A DNA stretch of 64,000 nucleotides, from assembly GCF_002240355.1 (NCBI RefSeq), contig NZ_CP016353.1, positions 4,875,001 to 4,939,000 on the forward strand, read 5' to 3'. Below the pieces are notes generated by a model. That model saw nothing but the letters and a program-made list of their open reading frames with translations. It searched no databases and was not told where the DNA came from. The translations under genes and the position numbers were made by a program. This stretch comes from Prauserella marina. Lineage in GTDB: Bacteria; Actinomycetota; Actinomycetes; Mycobacteriales; Pseudonocardiaceae. Shown in pieces: positions 32,878-41,754 of this stretch (positions are counted from its first letter, which is position 1; each line of letters begins with the position of its first letter).

Positions 32878-33204
32878 TCAGTACAGCTGGACATTGTCGG
32901 GGATCTCCACCCGCTGGATGTCCTCGGTGCTCTCCGCTTCGGCCACGCCGTACTCTCCGCAGGCGTTGATCACCGCTTGGGCAAGCTCGGTGAGCGACTC
33001 TCCTGTCTCGACGATCGCGTCCCGGAGTTCGGTGATCTCCGCGTCCGGATAGTTCTCCGCGAGTGCCCTGTCGATTCTGGTCGCGTCACTGAACACCGGG
33101 TTCTCGACTTCAAGGGCGTTGCTCATGGCCTCGCCGACCTCGCGCAGTCCACTGGCCCCGGCGATGGCGACGGCCGGGTCCTTGACCTCGACGTAGCTAA
33201 CCAC
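32878..33204 (-). CDS. Small acidic helical protein of the Esx cluster, function unknown
   Basis: Encodes 108 aa starting at GTG 33204, preceded by AAGGAGCAC as ribosome binding site. The product is mostly helical and acidic, with no W-x-G motif, no signal peptide and no membrane span. It overlaps the upstream YbaB-like gene by 8 bp and its stop lies 43 bp before the giant gene's start, so all are probably one transcript. Size and position suggest a T7SS substrate partner or dedicated chaperone of the giant protein, but I do not recognise a family. Confidence 0.8.
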   Translation of the reverse strand: MVSYVEVKDPAVAIAGASGLREVGEAMSNALEVENPVFSDATRIDRALAENYPDAEITELRDAIVETGESLTELAQAVINACGEYGVAEAESTEDIQRVEIPDNVQLY

Positions 33205-33655
33205 GACCGTGCTCCTTCCTGTCCGCGAGGATCTCCGCGTCGACCTTGAACAGGTCAGCCGCCATCGGGTTCGGCTCCGGCTGTTCGATTCCGTACTGAG
33301 CCGAGAGCTTGCCGATGTCGTCGGGGAAATGGCCGTTCACGAGTTCCTGGGAACGGGCCATCACGGCACGGACCGCCGCCGTCACGGTGTCCATGATGGA
33401 CTCGGAAAGCTTGGCAGCGTCCGGCTCCCGGTAGACCCGGGGGTCGAGTTCGAGTTCGACGAGTTGACCTCGTGGTCCGACGACGACCCTGATCAGTTCG
33501 TCGTCGGACCATTCCTCGGCGGTGAGCGACATCATCTCGGCCTGGATCTCGGGCAGTCGCTCCATCGAGCGGTTGAGATCGTCCATGACCGAGTCGAGTG
33601 CCGAAAGATCCGGCAATTCGATGTTGCGCGGAAGCTGCCCCTCTGGCGACACCAT
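33197..33655 (-). CDS. YbaB/EbfC-family-like protein
   Basis: Encodes 152 aa from ATG 33655 with AAGGAG upstream. The middle part has the family pattern: a strand reading LIRVVVGPRGQLVELELDPR followed by a helix with KLSESIMDTVTAAVRAVMA. This is how YbaB/EbfC nucleoid-associated proteins look. It has an extra N-terminal helix and a C-terminal tail of ~40 residues. YbaB-like genes are common beside WXG100 genes in actinobacterial T7SS loci, where their role is unclear: DNA binding or a structural partner of Esx proteins. It overlaps the next gene by 8 bp. Confidence 0.8.
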   Translation of the reverse strand: MVSPEGQLPRNIELPDLSALDSVMDDLNRSMERLPEIQAEMMSLTAEEWSDDELIRVVVGPRGQLVELELDPRVYREPDAAKLSESIMDTVTAAVRAVMARSQELVNGHFPDDIGKLSAQYGIEQPEPNPMAADLFKVDAEILADRKEHGRG

Positions 33656-33702
33656 GATGGCGCGCTCCTTCCTGCCGAGTGAGTCTTTACGTGTCAGTCG
33701 AA

Positions 33703-33999
33703 TCAGGCGCCGAGACCGGCACCCGCGCGCTGGTCCGCCGAGACGATGTTCACGGCAGAACGCTTCGTCGCGTTACCGCCGGCGTCCTCCGAGGCGGCCA
33801 GTGCGTCGCATTCGGCGTGGCAGCCGGAGTACTCGGCGAATACCGACTGGGCGAACGTTCCGGTGAAGTCCTCGCCGGTGATCGTCTTCACCTTGGTCAT
33901 CAGTTCCTCGATGATGCCGCGGATGGCGGCTGCCGTCGACACCCCGGAGTCACCGGCGGCGTCGACGTCACCGACCCGGTACCGTGTCACGTCTTCCAT
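33703..33999 (-). CDS. Esx-sized (WXG100-like) protein
   Basis: Encodes 98 aa from ATG 33999, with GAGGT ten bases upstream. It is helical and the length is typical of WXG100 proteins. The turn position between the two helices has no Trp-x-Gly (TGEDFTGTFAQSV instead). It carries two cysteines five residues apart (GCHAEC). It sits between a clear WXG protein and the YbaB-like gene, so an Esx partner role is likely. Assignment rests on size and context more than on motif. Confidence 0.65.
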   Translation of the reverse strand: MEDVTRYRVGDVDAAGDSGVSTAAAIRGIIEELMTKVKTITGEDFTGTFAQSVFAEYSGCHAECDALAASEDAGGNATKRSAVNIVSADQRAGAGLGA

Positions 34000-34055
34000 C
34001 GTCTACCTCGCAATAAGTCGTTGGTGGATTCGCGTCGCGTGGCGGGGAAGGGCGA

Positions 34056-34400
34056 TCAGAGCCGGGAGAACTGCATTCCGCCGCCGCCCATGCTCGCCGG
34101 GTCGACCACGGAGAGGTCCTGGCCGCTCTCCTCTTCGGCGGCATTCACCAGGTTCTGGCCGCTGAAAACCGCTTCTTCCATAGCGGTGATGCGGCGGTTG
34201 ATGGCCTGCTCGTAGGGCGCGATCCGGCCGGAGAACAGGTTGGTGGCCGCGTTCAGCGCGGTACCGAGCCAGGAGCCACCCCTGGTGGAGTTGACCGTCG
34301 TCTCGGTGTTGGTCGTCAGCTTGTGGACCTGATCCCTGGCCTCAGCGAACGCCTGCCGCAACTCCTTGATCTGCGCGTGGGTCAGTTGAATGTCGTTCAC
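34056..34400 (-). CDS. WXG100-family protein
   Basis: Encodes 114 aa from GTG 34400 with a strong GGAGG site. The product is a helix (AQIKELRQAFAEARDQVHKL), a turn with SWLG (the W-x-G motif near residue 43-45), a second long helix (YEQAINRRITAMEEAVF) and a short Gly-rich tail. This is the standard Esx hairpin. It is the first gene of the minus-strand cluster that leads to the giant gene, and is divergent from eccC. Likely secreted by the T7SS as a dimer with one of the neighbouring small proteins. Confidence 0.8.
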   Translation of the reverse strand: MNDIQLTHAQIKELRQAFAEARDQVHKLTTNTETTVNSTRGGSWLGTALNAATNLFSGRIAPYEQAINRRITAMEEAVFSGQNLVNAAEEESGQDLSVVDPASMGGGGMQFSRL

Positions 34401-34751
34401 GGCACAAGTCCTCCAGATCGATAGGCGCGGCGGACAACGCCGATGGTGGGTGTCAATGGTGCTTTCGCTACCCCATGATCAGCGCAGCCACTGGCACCAC
34501 GCGGTCGACGCTGACACTCGACCTGTTCAAGAAAGTCGCTGGTCAGAGACCTGATTGTGGACTCAGTAGCCCCAGGTACGGATTCACTATCCAGATGGGC
34601 ACCACCCCGCTGGAGCGAGATAATGGCCATCGCCTTGATCGGTGCCGTGCGGTGTGGTCAGAATTGACGAAGCCGCATGGTATGTGTTCCGGCAGCCCGT
34701 CAGTAGGTTCTCGCGACCACCGCGTTGTGTTCGAAAGTAGGTCAGTCTCTC
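34401..34751. other. Divergent intergenic region between the Esx/giant operon and eccC
   Basis: This 351-bp region must hold both promoters. On the minus strand there is a perfect TTGACA at 34456-34451 but no convincing -10 at normal spacing. On the plus strand I see no good promoter pair. AGTAGG just upstream of 34752 can serve as the eccC ribosome binding site. No gene is supported here. Confidence 0.5.
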
Positions 34752-37700
34752 GTGGCGACGATGATTGTTAGGCGTCCGTTGCGTCGTCCGGCGCCGGAGT
34801 TGCCTTCTGGGGACACGATTTTGGAGGCGCCGCCGGAGAATCCTGAGCCGAGTGGTAAGGGTTGGACTCGGATGCTGATGATCGTGCCGATGTTGGCGAT
34901 CATGGGCGGGATGATCTTGATGATCTCGATGCGGTTCAATTTCGGGCCCATCATGTACATCGCTGGTGGGCTGATGGCGGTGGGGATGGGCGGCATGATG
35001 CTGTTCATGATGCTCAACCAGTCCAATCAGGGCACGAGTAAGCAGGAGATGATCCTGAACCGGCGCCGGTATATGCGGCGGTTGAGCCAGTTGCGGGTGA
35101 AGGTGCGGGACAGTATCGGTAAGCAGCAGGCGGCGATGTATTACCGGCATCCGGATCCGGCACGGTTGTGGTCCACGGCGCAGAGCGCCCGCCTGTGGGA
35201 GCGGCGCCCGCTGGACTGGGATTTCCTGGTGGTGCGGCTGGGTGTGGGTGAGCAGGAGTTGGCGACGCCGTTGGTGCCGCCGCAGACCCGGCCGGTGGAT
35301 GAGCTGGAACCGTTGTGCGCGATGGCGTTGCGGCGGTTCGTGACGAAGTATTCCACGGTGCCGGATTTGCCGATCGCGGTGGCGTTGCACGGTTTCTCCC
35401 ACATTTACGTCACCGGTGACACCGGTGCGAAGCGGGCGCTGGCGCGGGCGATCACCGCCCAGCTGGCCACCTTCCACGCCCCCGGTGATGTGATCCTGGG
35501 TGCGGTCACGGTGCCGGACGAGCGGGCGTCGTGGGAGTGGTTCAAATGGATTCCCCACGCCCTGCACCCGAACAAGGCCGACGCGGTGGGCAACATCCGC
35601 CTCGTGACCGACAGTGTGGTGGCGCTGGAGTCCATGTTGGACGATGTGTTTTCCACCCGCCCGCGTTTCAACCCCGGCACACCCCCGGCCGAGGGCCTGG
35701 CCCACGTGGTGGTGTTCCTCGACGGGGGGCCGGTGTCGGGGTCGGAGCATTTGATGGCTGATGGCGGGGTCGAGGGCGTCACCGTGGTCAATTTGGCTGA
35801 TCCGCCACCCCGTGTTTTGGATGCCTCCACCCTGGTGCTCGACATCGCCACCGACGGTGAACTGACCAGCAAAACGATGGACGGGGAAGGCAAAGTCGGC
35901 ACCGCTGATGCGCTGGACCTGTCCGACATGCGTGGCCTGGCCCGGATGCTGGCCCCGCTGCGCCTGTCGGTGCAGACCGCCACCGACCAGCCCCTGGCCG
36001 GGGGTCCGTTGGAGTTGACGGATCTGCTCGACCTCGGCGACCCCCACGCCTTCTCCCTGGCCGAGACCTGGTCCTCGCGCTCCAACCGCTCCCGCCTGCG
36101 GGTGGCGATCGGCGTCCACGCCGACGGCCGCCCGATGGAACTCGACCTCAAAGAGTCCGCCCAGGACGGCATGGGCCCGCACGGGCTGCTGGTCGGGGCG
36201 ACCGGGTCCGGTAAATCCGAGTTGCTGCGGACGCTGGTGCTGGCGTTGGCGACCACCCATGATCCGGAAACGTTGAACTTCGTGCTCACCGACTTCAAAG
36301 GTGGCGCGACGTTCACCAAACTCGACCAACTCCCCCACACCAGCGCGGTCATCACCAACCTCGAAGACGAACTCCACCTCGTGGACCGCATGCTCGACGC
36401 CATCCAAGGCGAACTCATGCGCCGCCAAGAACTGCTGCGCAAAACCGGCGACTTCAACTCCCAATACACCTACGAAAAAGCCCGCGCCGCCGGGGCACCG
36501 CTGGAACCGCTGCCCGCGCTGCTGGTCATCGTCGACGAATTCTCCGAACTACTCACCGCCCGCCCCGACTTCATCGACATGTTCGTCCAAATCGGCCGCG
36601 TCGGCCGCTCACTCGGCGTCCACCTCCTACTGGCCTCCCAACGTTTGGACGAAGGCCGACTCCGCGGGCTGGAATCCCACCTGTCCTACCGCATCGCGCT
36701 ACGCACCTTCTCCGCAATGGAAAGCCGCACCGTCCTCGGAGTCCCCGACGCCGCACAACTGCCCCGCTCCCCGGGCAACGGATTCGTCAAAGCCGACTCC
36801 GAACTCGCCCGCTTCAAAGCCGCCTACGTCTCCGGCCCCATCAAAAACAAAGCCGCCGTGCGCACCGACAAAGCCGGCAACCGCATCGTCCCGGTCCAGG
36901 AATACACCACCCACTACCTCCGCCCCAAAATCACCGACAAACCCGAACCCGACACCACCACGGCCGCCGACAACGAGAACACCGAAAGCCTCCTTGAGGT
37001 CCTCGTCGACCGCATGAAAGGCCAAGGCCGACCCGCCCACCAAGTCTGGCTGCCCCCCTTGGCCGAACCACCCACGCTGCCTGATCTCGTGGGCCCGCTC
37101 GGCAAGCACGACCGCCGCGGCCTCACCACCACCACCACGGCCACCCACGGCACCCTCTCAGCCGTGGTCGGGATCATCGACAAACCGTTCGAACAACGCC
37201 GCGACCCCTACTGGATCGACCTGTCCGGCGCGGGCGGCAACATCGTCGTCATCGGCGCCCCCCGCAGCGGCAAAAGCGTCGCCATCCGCACCATCCTCGC
37301 CACCCTCGCCCTCACCCACACCCCCGCCGAAGTCCAATTCGCCTGCCTCGACTTCGGCGGCGGCGGGCTGACCGCCATCCGCGACCTCGCCCACGTCAGC
37401 GGCGTCGCCACCCGCCGCGACACCGACACAGTCCGCCGCGCCATCGCCGAAGCCCACGGACTCCTGCAAGAACGCGAACGGGCCTTCGCCGAACACGGCA
37501 TCGACAGCATGGCCACCTACCGCAGGCGCCTGCGCAACGGCGACTTCCCCACCGACCGATTCGGAGACCTCTTCCTCATCGTGGATGGCTGGTCCACCCT
37601 GCGCACCGAATTCGAAGACCTCGAACCCACCGTCGCGGAAATCCTCAACCGCGGCCTCGGCTACGGCATCCACGTCATCGCCGGCTGCAACCGGTGGATG

Positions 37701-38723
37701 GACCTGCGCATGAACACCCGCGACATGTTCGGCACCCGCCTCGAACTCCGCCTCGGCGACCCCCTGGACTCCCAATTCGGCCGCAAACACGCCGCCAGCG
37801 TCCCCGAAAACACCCCCGGCCGCGGCATCACACCCGAAGGCTTGCACTTCCTCGCCGGAGTCCCCCGCATCGACGGCCAGCACAGCGACGAAGGACTCGG
37901 CGAAGCCACCGCCGCCCTCGTCCCAGCCATCAACAACGCCTGGGACGGCAACCCCGCCGCGAAAGTCCGCCTCCTACCCGCGGTCCTGCCCTACGAAGAC
38001 CTTCCCCCCGCCGACACCGCACCCACACAAGGCATCGCGATCGGCATCTCCGAACGCGACCTCCAACCCGTCCACCTCAACTTCGACACCGAACCCCACC
38101 TCCTGGCCATCGGCGACGTCGAAACCGGCAAAAGCTCACTACTACGCGCCCTGGCCACCAGCATCATGGCCCGCTACCAACCCGACCAAGCCCAAATCGC
38201 GCTCATCGACTACCGCCGCAGCATGCTCGGCCTCGTCCCCGACGACTACCTCATCGGCTACGCCACCAACCAAGCCTCCGTCAAACGCATGACCGCCCTC
38301 ACCGTCGACGCCATGACCAAACGCCTCCCCAGCGACGACATCACCCCCCAACAACTCAAAAACCGAACCTGGTGGACCGGCCCCGAACTATTCCTCCTCA
38401 TCGACGACTACGACCTCGTCACCAGCGGACACGACAACCCACTACCCACCCTGCTGGACTACATGACCCAAGGCCGCGACATCGGCCTCCACCTCATCAT
38501 CACCCGCCGCTCCGGCGGCGCCGGAAGAGCACTCTTCGACCCCGTCCTCTCCCGCATCAAAGAACTCGCCTCACCCGCCATCATGCTCTCCGGCAACAGA
38601 GACGAAGGCCCACTCTTCGACAACAGAAGACCCCAAAAACTCCCACCAGGCCGAGCCTGGCTCATCACCAGAACCACCGGACACCAAATGATCCAACTCG
38701 CCCACCTACCGATGGCGACTTGA
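34752..38723 (+). CDS. eccC: T7SS FtsK/SpoIIIE-family ATPase EccC
   Basis: Encodes 1,323 aa. The motor and substrate-recognition subunit of the ESX secretion machine. The N terminus (TMIVRRPLRRPAPELPSG) is typical of EccC and supports GTG 34752 over the TTG 27 bp earlier. Two membrane spans follow (about residues 36-85). Three ATPase domains have Walker A motifs GATGSGKS (Lys ~488), GAPRSGKS (Lys ~841) and GDVETGKS (Lys ~1127). The Walker B segments are LLVIVDEF, LFLIVDG and LFLLIDD. It is a single fused polypeptide, not the split EccCa/EccCb form. It heads a plus-strand operon with two putative substrates and the mycosin. Confidence 0.96.
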   Translation: MATMIVRRPLRRPAPELPSGDTILEAPPENPEPSGKGWTRMLMIVPMLAIMGGMILMISMRFNFGPIMYIAGGLMAVGMGGMMLFMMLNQSNQGTSKQEMILNRRRYMRRLSQLRVKVRDSIGKQQAAMYYRHPDPARLWSTAQSARLWERRPLDWDFLVVRLGVGEQELATPLVPPQTRPVDELEPLCAMALRRFVTKYSTVPDLPIAVALHGFSHIYVTGDTGAKRALARAITAQLATFHAPGDVILGAVTVPDERASWEWFKWIPHALHPNKADAVGNIRLVTDSVVALESMLDDVFSTRPRFNPGTPPAEGLAHVVVFLDGGPVSGSEHLMADGGVEGVTVVNLADPPPRVLDASTLVLDIATDGELTSKTMDGEGKVGTADALDLSDMRGLARMLAPLRLSVQTATDQPLAGGPLELTDLLDLGDPHAFSLAETWSSRSNRSRLRVAIGVHADGRPMELDLKESAQDGMGPHGLLVGATGSGKSELLRTLVLALATTHDPETLNFVLTDFKGGATFTKLDQLPHTSAVITNLEDELHLVDRMLDAIQGELMRRQELLRKTGDFNSQYTYEKARAAGAPLEPLPALLVIVDEFSELLTARPDFIDMFVQIGRVGRSLGVHLLLASQRLDEGRLRGLESHLSYRIALRTFSAMESRTVLGVPDAAQLPRSPGNGFVKADSELARFKAAYVSGPIKNKAAVRTDKAGNRIVPVQEYTTHYLRPKITDKPEPDTTTAADNENTESLLEVLVDRMKGQGRPAHQVWLPPLAEPPTLPDLVGPLGKHDRRGLTTTTTATHGTLSAVVGIIDKPFEQRRDPYWIDLSGAGGNIVVIGAPRSGKSVAIRTILATLALTHTPAEVQFACLDFGGGGLTAIRDLAHVSGVATRRDTDTVRRAIAEAHGLLQERERAFAEHGIDSMATYRRRLRNGDFPTDRFGDLFLIVDGWSTLRTEFEDLEPTVAEILNRGLGYGIHVIAGCNRWMDLRMNTRDMFGTRLELRLGDPLDSQFGRKHAASVPENTPGRGITPEGLHFLAGVPRIDGQHSDEGLGEATAALVPAINNAWDGNPAAKVRLLPAVLPYEDLPPADTAPTQGIAIGISERDLQPVHLNFDTEPHLLAIGDVETGKSSLLRALATSIMARYQPDQAQIALIDYRRSMLGLVPDDYLIGYATNQASVKRMTALTVDAMTKRLPSDDITPQQLKNRTWWTGPELFLLIDDYDLVTSGHDNPLPTLLDYMTQGRDIGLHLIITRRSGGAGRALFDPVLSRIKELASPAIMLSGNRDEGPLFDNRRPQKLPPGRAWLITRTTGHQMIQLAHLPMAT

Positions 38724-38817
38724 CAGGCGGCTGTTCTTTGGAGACCAGGAACTTTCTCCGCACCGGAGGCCGCGGGTTCGCGGAACTGACAGCGACACGG
38801 CAGCACAGGAGAGGGAC

Positions 38818-39603
38818 ATGAGCTACATCAATGTGGACTCGGCCAGTTTCGACACCAGCGCCGAAGCGGTCGTCGACGTGGCGGGAGAGTACGCCACCGG
38901 CACCAACACGCCGTCCTTCGGCGGCGGAGGCGATGTCGTTATCGGCGGCCAGCTGAACGGAACGGGCGACCACACGGCCATCAGCAACGGCGAGTTCATG
39001 CCCGGTCTCGCCGCGCAGGAGGTCGTGACCGAGAACGCCGGACTGTGGTCGAACAGCGCGATCAACACCCACCAGAGCATCGAGGCACTCAGCGCGGCAT
39101 TGTTCGGTATCAGGGACATCTTCGCCGGAACCGACAGCGCGAGCGCCGGTGACGTCGCCAACGCGGTCAACTTCATGTTCACCGACCCCAGCGCGACCAC
39201 ACCAGGCGGACTTCCCGGGTACATCGACCCCGAGGCGACGACGGAGTCCATGGAGGAGTCCATGGAGAACGACTCCGCCGAAGGAGCCGAGTCGGGCGGT
39301 GACAGCTCTCCCGCACAGCTGCCGACGACCACGTCGACTCAGGTTTACGACGACGCGGGCTGCTACCTCTACACCCACCACGAGACCACCTCGCCCGGTG
39401 CGGACGGCAGCGCGGGACAACACAAGATCGAATATCCCGATGGGTCGGTGGATTACTACCACACCAATGCCGACGGCGAACGCTACGGCGATTTCTCGGT
39501 CGACCCCCAGGACACGATTACCACCGGTGAGTCGATGGATGAACAGACTCGTTTGTTGGACGAAGCGCTTGAGGAAGGACTGCCCGAGGACATCGGCAAC
39601 TGA
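38818..39603 (+). CDS. Putative T7SS-associated secreted protein
   Basis: Encodes 261 aa from ATG 38818 with AGGAGAGG upstream, 94 bp after eccC. No classical signal peptide. The N-terminal ~110 residues are Gly/Ala-rich and helical at the end, the middle is an acidic Ser/Glu/Met stretch (about 135-165), and the C-terminal part is beta-like with Tyr/His-rich repeats (DDAGCYLYTHHE, IEYPDGSVDYYH, ADGERYGDF). I do not recognise a named family. Position between eccC and a PPE-like gene suggests an ESX substrate. Confidence 0.75.
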   Translation: MSYINVDSASFDTSAEAVVDVAGEYATGTNTPSFGGGGDVVIGGQLNGTGDHTAISNGEFMPGLAAQEVVTENAGLWSNSAINTHQSIEALSAALFGIRDIFAGTDSASAGDVANAVNFMFTDPSATTPGGLPGYIDPEATTESMEESMENDSAEGAESGGDSSPAQLPTTTSTQVYDDAGCYLYTHHETTSPGADGSAGQHKIEYPDGSVDYYHTNADGERYGDFSVDPQDTITTGESMDEQTRLLDEALEEGLPEDIGN

Positions 39604-39644
39604 TCCGACACTCGCTCACGCCGAACCGAATCCGGAGCTGAAGA

Positions 39645-41723
39645 ATGGAACCACCACCACCAGGAACTGGCGGCGGTACCGACCCCATGCAGGTCGACCA
39701 TGTCGCCATTCAGCTACAGAATCTCAGGGTCAGCGGCGAGCATTACGGGACGACAGCCGCGATCGGCGCGGCGTGGGCGACGCAGGCGGAGACCGTCCAA
39801 GCCGCCTACGAGGGACTGGACGACGCTCTAGCCAAACTGGACTTCGACTCACCGGTGGCGCGTGACGCATTGTTCAGCCGGGTCGACAAAGTCAAGGATT
39901 TCCTTTACGACCAGGCCGCGTCGGCCAACGCGATGGCGGGGGCGCTGGAAGGGCTGGCCGGCGCTCAGGAACAGGGCGTGCAGGACATGCAGGCGCTGTT
40001 CGAGGAGTACGAGACCGAGCACGCCGCCGCCGATGCCAACATGGTGCCTCACGATTGGCACGGCAACTACCAGCCGCCGGGGTTGACCAAAAAGGACAAG
40101 AGCCTCGATACGCCGGACGAGGTGCAGGAGAAGTACGACCAGCTCGCCTACGAGCTTGCCAAGGAGATCGCGAACAACTACGCGCCGTTCATCGCGGTCA
40201 TGAAGGCGAACAAGCCGCCGGACGTCACCCCGCTGGAATACGTGCTCCATCCCAGCGTGCACGGCTTCGAGCCGCCCGCGGTTCCGCCTGCTCCTCCCGG
40301 TGGTGCGGGAGCGCCGCCTCCAGCCCCGGCGCCGGCGCCCGCACCGGCACCAGCCGCCCCGGCACCGGCTCCCACCCCGACCGGAGGAGCACCTGCCCCC
40401 GCGCCGGGTATGACCCCGCGCATGGCTCCGGCTTTCGCGCCGGCGGGCGGCGCTGCGTCCGGGGGCGCCGGTACCGCACCCGGAGGCGCTGGTGCCGCCG
40501 AGGGCGGTGCGGGCGGTGGAGTGCCCGGCGCAGCACCGGGTGCCCCGGTGTTGCCGGGCGGGATGGGTAACGTGATCGGCGCTCCTGGTGTGGGTGTCGG
40601 CAGGCAGGGTGGTGACGGTGGCGCGGGTGTGATCGGAGGGGGCAACTCGTCGGGGCCTGGTGTGGCGCCTGGTTTCGCGCCAGGGGCGGCAGGGAGTGGC
40701 CCTGGTGTCGGTGCTCCGGGGGGTGTAGCCCCGAGTCAGGGTTCGACACCGGGCGTTCCCGGGTTCGCCGGTGCTTCCGGTGGACCGCCGGGTAACCCGC
40801 AGACACCCGGGTTCGCGCCGCCCGCGTTCAATGCCGGGCCGGGGATGACGCAAGGTTTGATGCCGCCTGCTGTTCCGGCTTCGTCGACCTCGCGGCCGAG
40901 TACACCGCAACAGGTCAGTCCCCCCAGCCCCCCACGGCCGCCGGCTCCGCCGACGCCGGAGGCTCCGCCGACGACGGCACCGCCGCGGACTCCGGTGCAG
41001 TTGAACGAGTTGCCGCCGGAGACGATGGTGCCTCCGACACCGATGATCCCGCCGATGTCGATGATGCCCCCCGGCGCCCTCTCAGCGCTCAACCGCGGGG
41101 CGAGGGCCCCGAACACGGCCCCGGAAACCGGCGAGGCCGCCGGTCGCGCCGAGGGAACCGACGCGTTTCCCGGTGTCGGCACGGCAGGGCCCGCCGTGCT
41201 GGGCAGCAACACCGCCCGCACCCGCCCCGGCAGCACAGGTGAAGCGCCCGTGGTGTCGGAGGGCATGCCAGGTGCGGTGCTGGCCAACAACCACCGCGCC
41301 ACCGAAAAAACCTACACCCAGCGCCGCAAAGAACGCGAAGCCGCGCAACGCGCCCGTTTGAAGCGCGGCACCGTGGCGCCGGAGTCGGAGTTCAGCCGCG
41401 ACCTCACCGCCAGCGCCGACTCCGTACTGGAAGCCCCACTGTCCCTGGAACAACTCCGGGCACGCGCGAAGGAAGTACCCGGCTCGCTGCGCCCGAGTGT
41501 CCACACCGGACAAGCCGCCCCGCCCGGACGCAAACGCACCACACCCGACCAGGCACCCCGCCGCGCCACCCAGGAAACCACGTCGAAACCATCCTCGACC
41601 ACCTCCGAGCGCATCGACGAAGCCGCGTGGGAAGTCGCCACCCCCGGCGGCCCCGTCGTCGCCAAACAACAAGCCCGCAAAAAAACCCAAGAACCGCCAC
41701 CAACCCTCAACGCGGGAGCATGA
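39645..41723 (+). CDS. PPE-like T7SS protein with long Pro/Gly/Ala-rich tail
   Basis: Encodes 692 aa. The first ~200 residues are helical (long helices around IQLQNLRVSGEHYGTTAAIG and AYEGLDDALAKLD), resembling a PPE/EspB-type T7SS substrate head. Residues ~205-470 are low-complexity Pro, Ala and Gly (PAPAPAP and GGAG runs). The C-terminal ~200 residues are basic/acidic with RRKEREAAQRARLKRG. It sits 41 bp after the 261-aa gene and 31 bp before the mycosin start. Likely exported or surface-located. The repeat-rich part makes dense shadow frames on both strands. Confidence 0.8.
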   Translation: MEPPPPGTGGGTDPMQVDHVAIQLQNLRVSGEHYGTTAAIGAAWATQAETVQAAYEGLDDALAKLDFDSPVARDALFSRVDKVKDFLYDQAASANAMAGALEGLAGAQEQGVQDMQALFEEYETEHAAADANMVPHDWHGNYQPPGLTKKDKSLDTPDEVQEKYDQLAYELAKEIANNYAPFIAVMKANKPPDVTPLEYVLHPSVHGFEPPAVPPAPPGGAGAPPPAPAPAPAPAPAAPAPAPTPTGGAPAPAPGMTPRMAPAFAPAGGAASGGAGTAPGGAGAAEGGAGGGVPGAAPGAPVLPGGMGNVIGAPGVGVGRQGGDGGAGVIGGGNSSGPGVAPGFAPGAAGSGPGVGAPGGVAPSQGSTPGVPGFAGASGGPPGNPQTPGFAPPAFNAGPGMTQGLMPPAVPASSTSRPSTPQQVSPPSPPRPPAPPTPEAPPTTAPPRTPVQLNELPPETMVPPTPMIPPMSMMPPGALSALNRGARAPNTAPETGEAAGRAEGTDAFPGVGTAGPAVLGSNTARTRPGSTGEAPVVSEGMPGAVLANNHRATEKTYTQRRKEREAAQRARLKRGTVAPESEFSRDLTASADSVLEAPLSLEQLRARAKEVPGSLRPSVHTGQAAPPGRKRTTPDQAPRRATQETTSKPSSTTSERIDEAAWEVATPGGPVVAKQQARKKTQEPPPTLNAGA

Positions 41724-41754
41724 TGAACCCGCACGCAACGAAACCAGACCAGCG

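Noticed and set aside
34451-34456. Perfect TTGACA on the minus strand as promoter of the Esx/giant operon
   Set aside because: No acceptable -10 element 16-19 bp downstream, so not called as a promoter.
34397-34630. 77-codon minus-strand frame in the eccC/Esx intergenic region
   Set aside because: No homology-like features, overlaps the WXG100 gene start, and lies where promoters are expected.
34587-36464. 625-codon minus-strand open frame opposite eccC
   Set aside because: Shadow of eccC in high-GC DNA. Low-complexity His/Gln/Arg composition and no recognisable domain.
41497-41754. N-terminal extension of the mycosin frame
   Set aside because: It overlaps the PPE-like gene out of frame and would bury the signal peptide. 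GTG 41755 gives a normal secreted protein.
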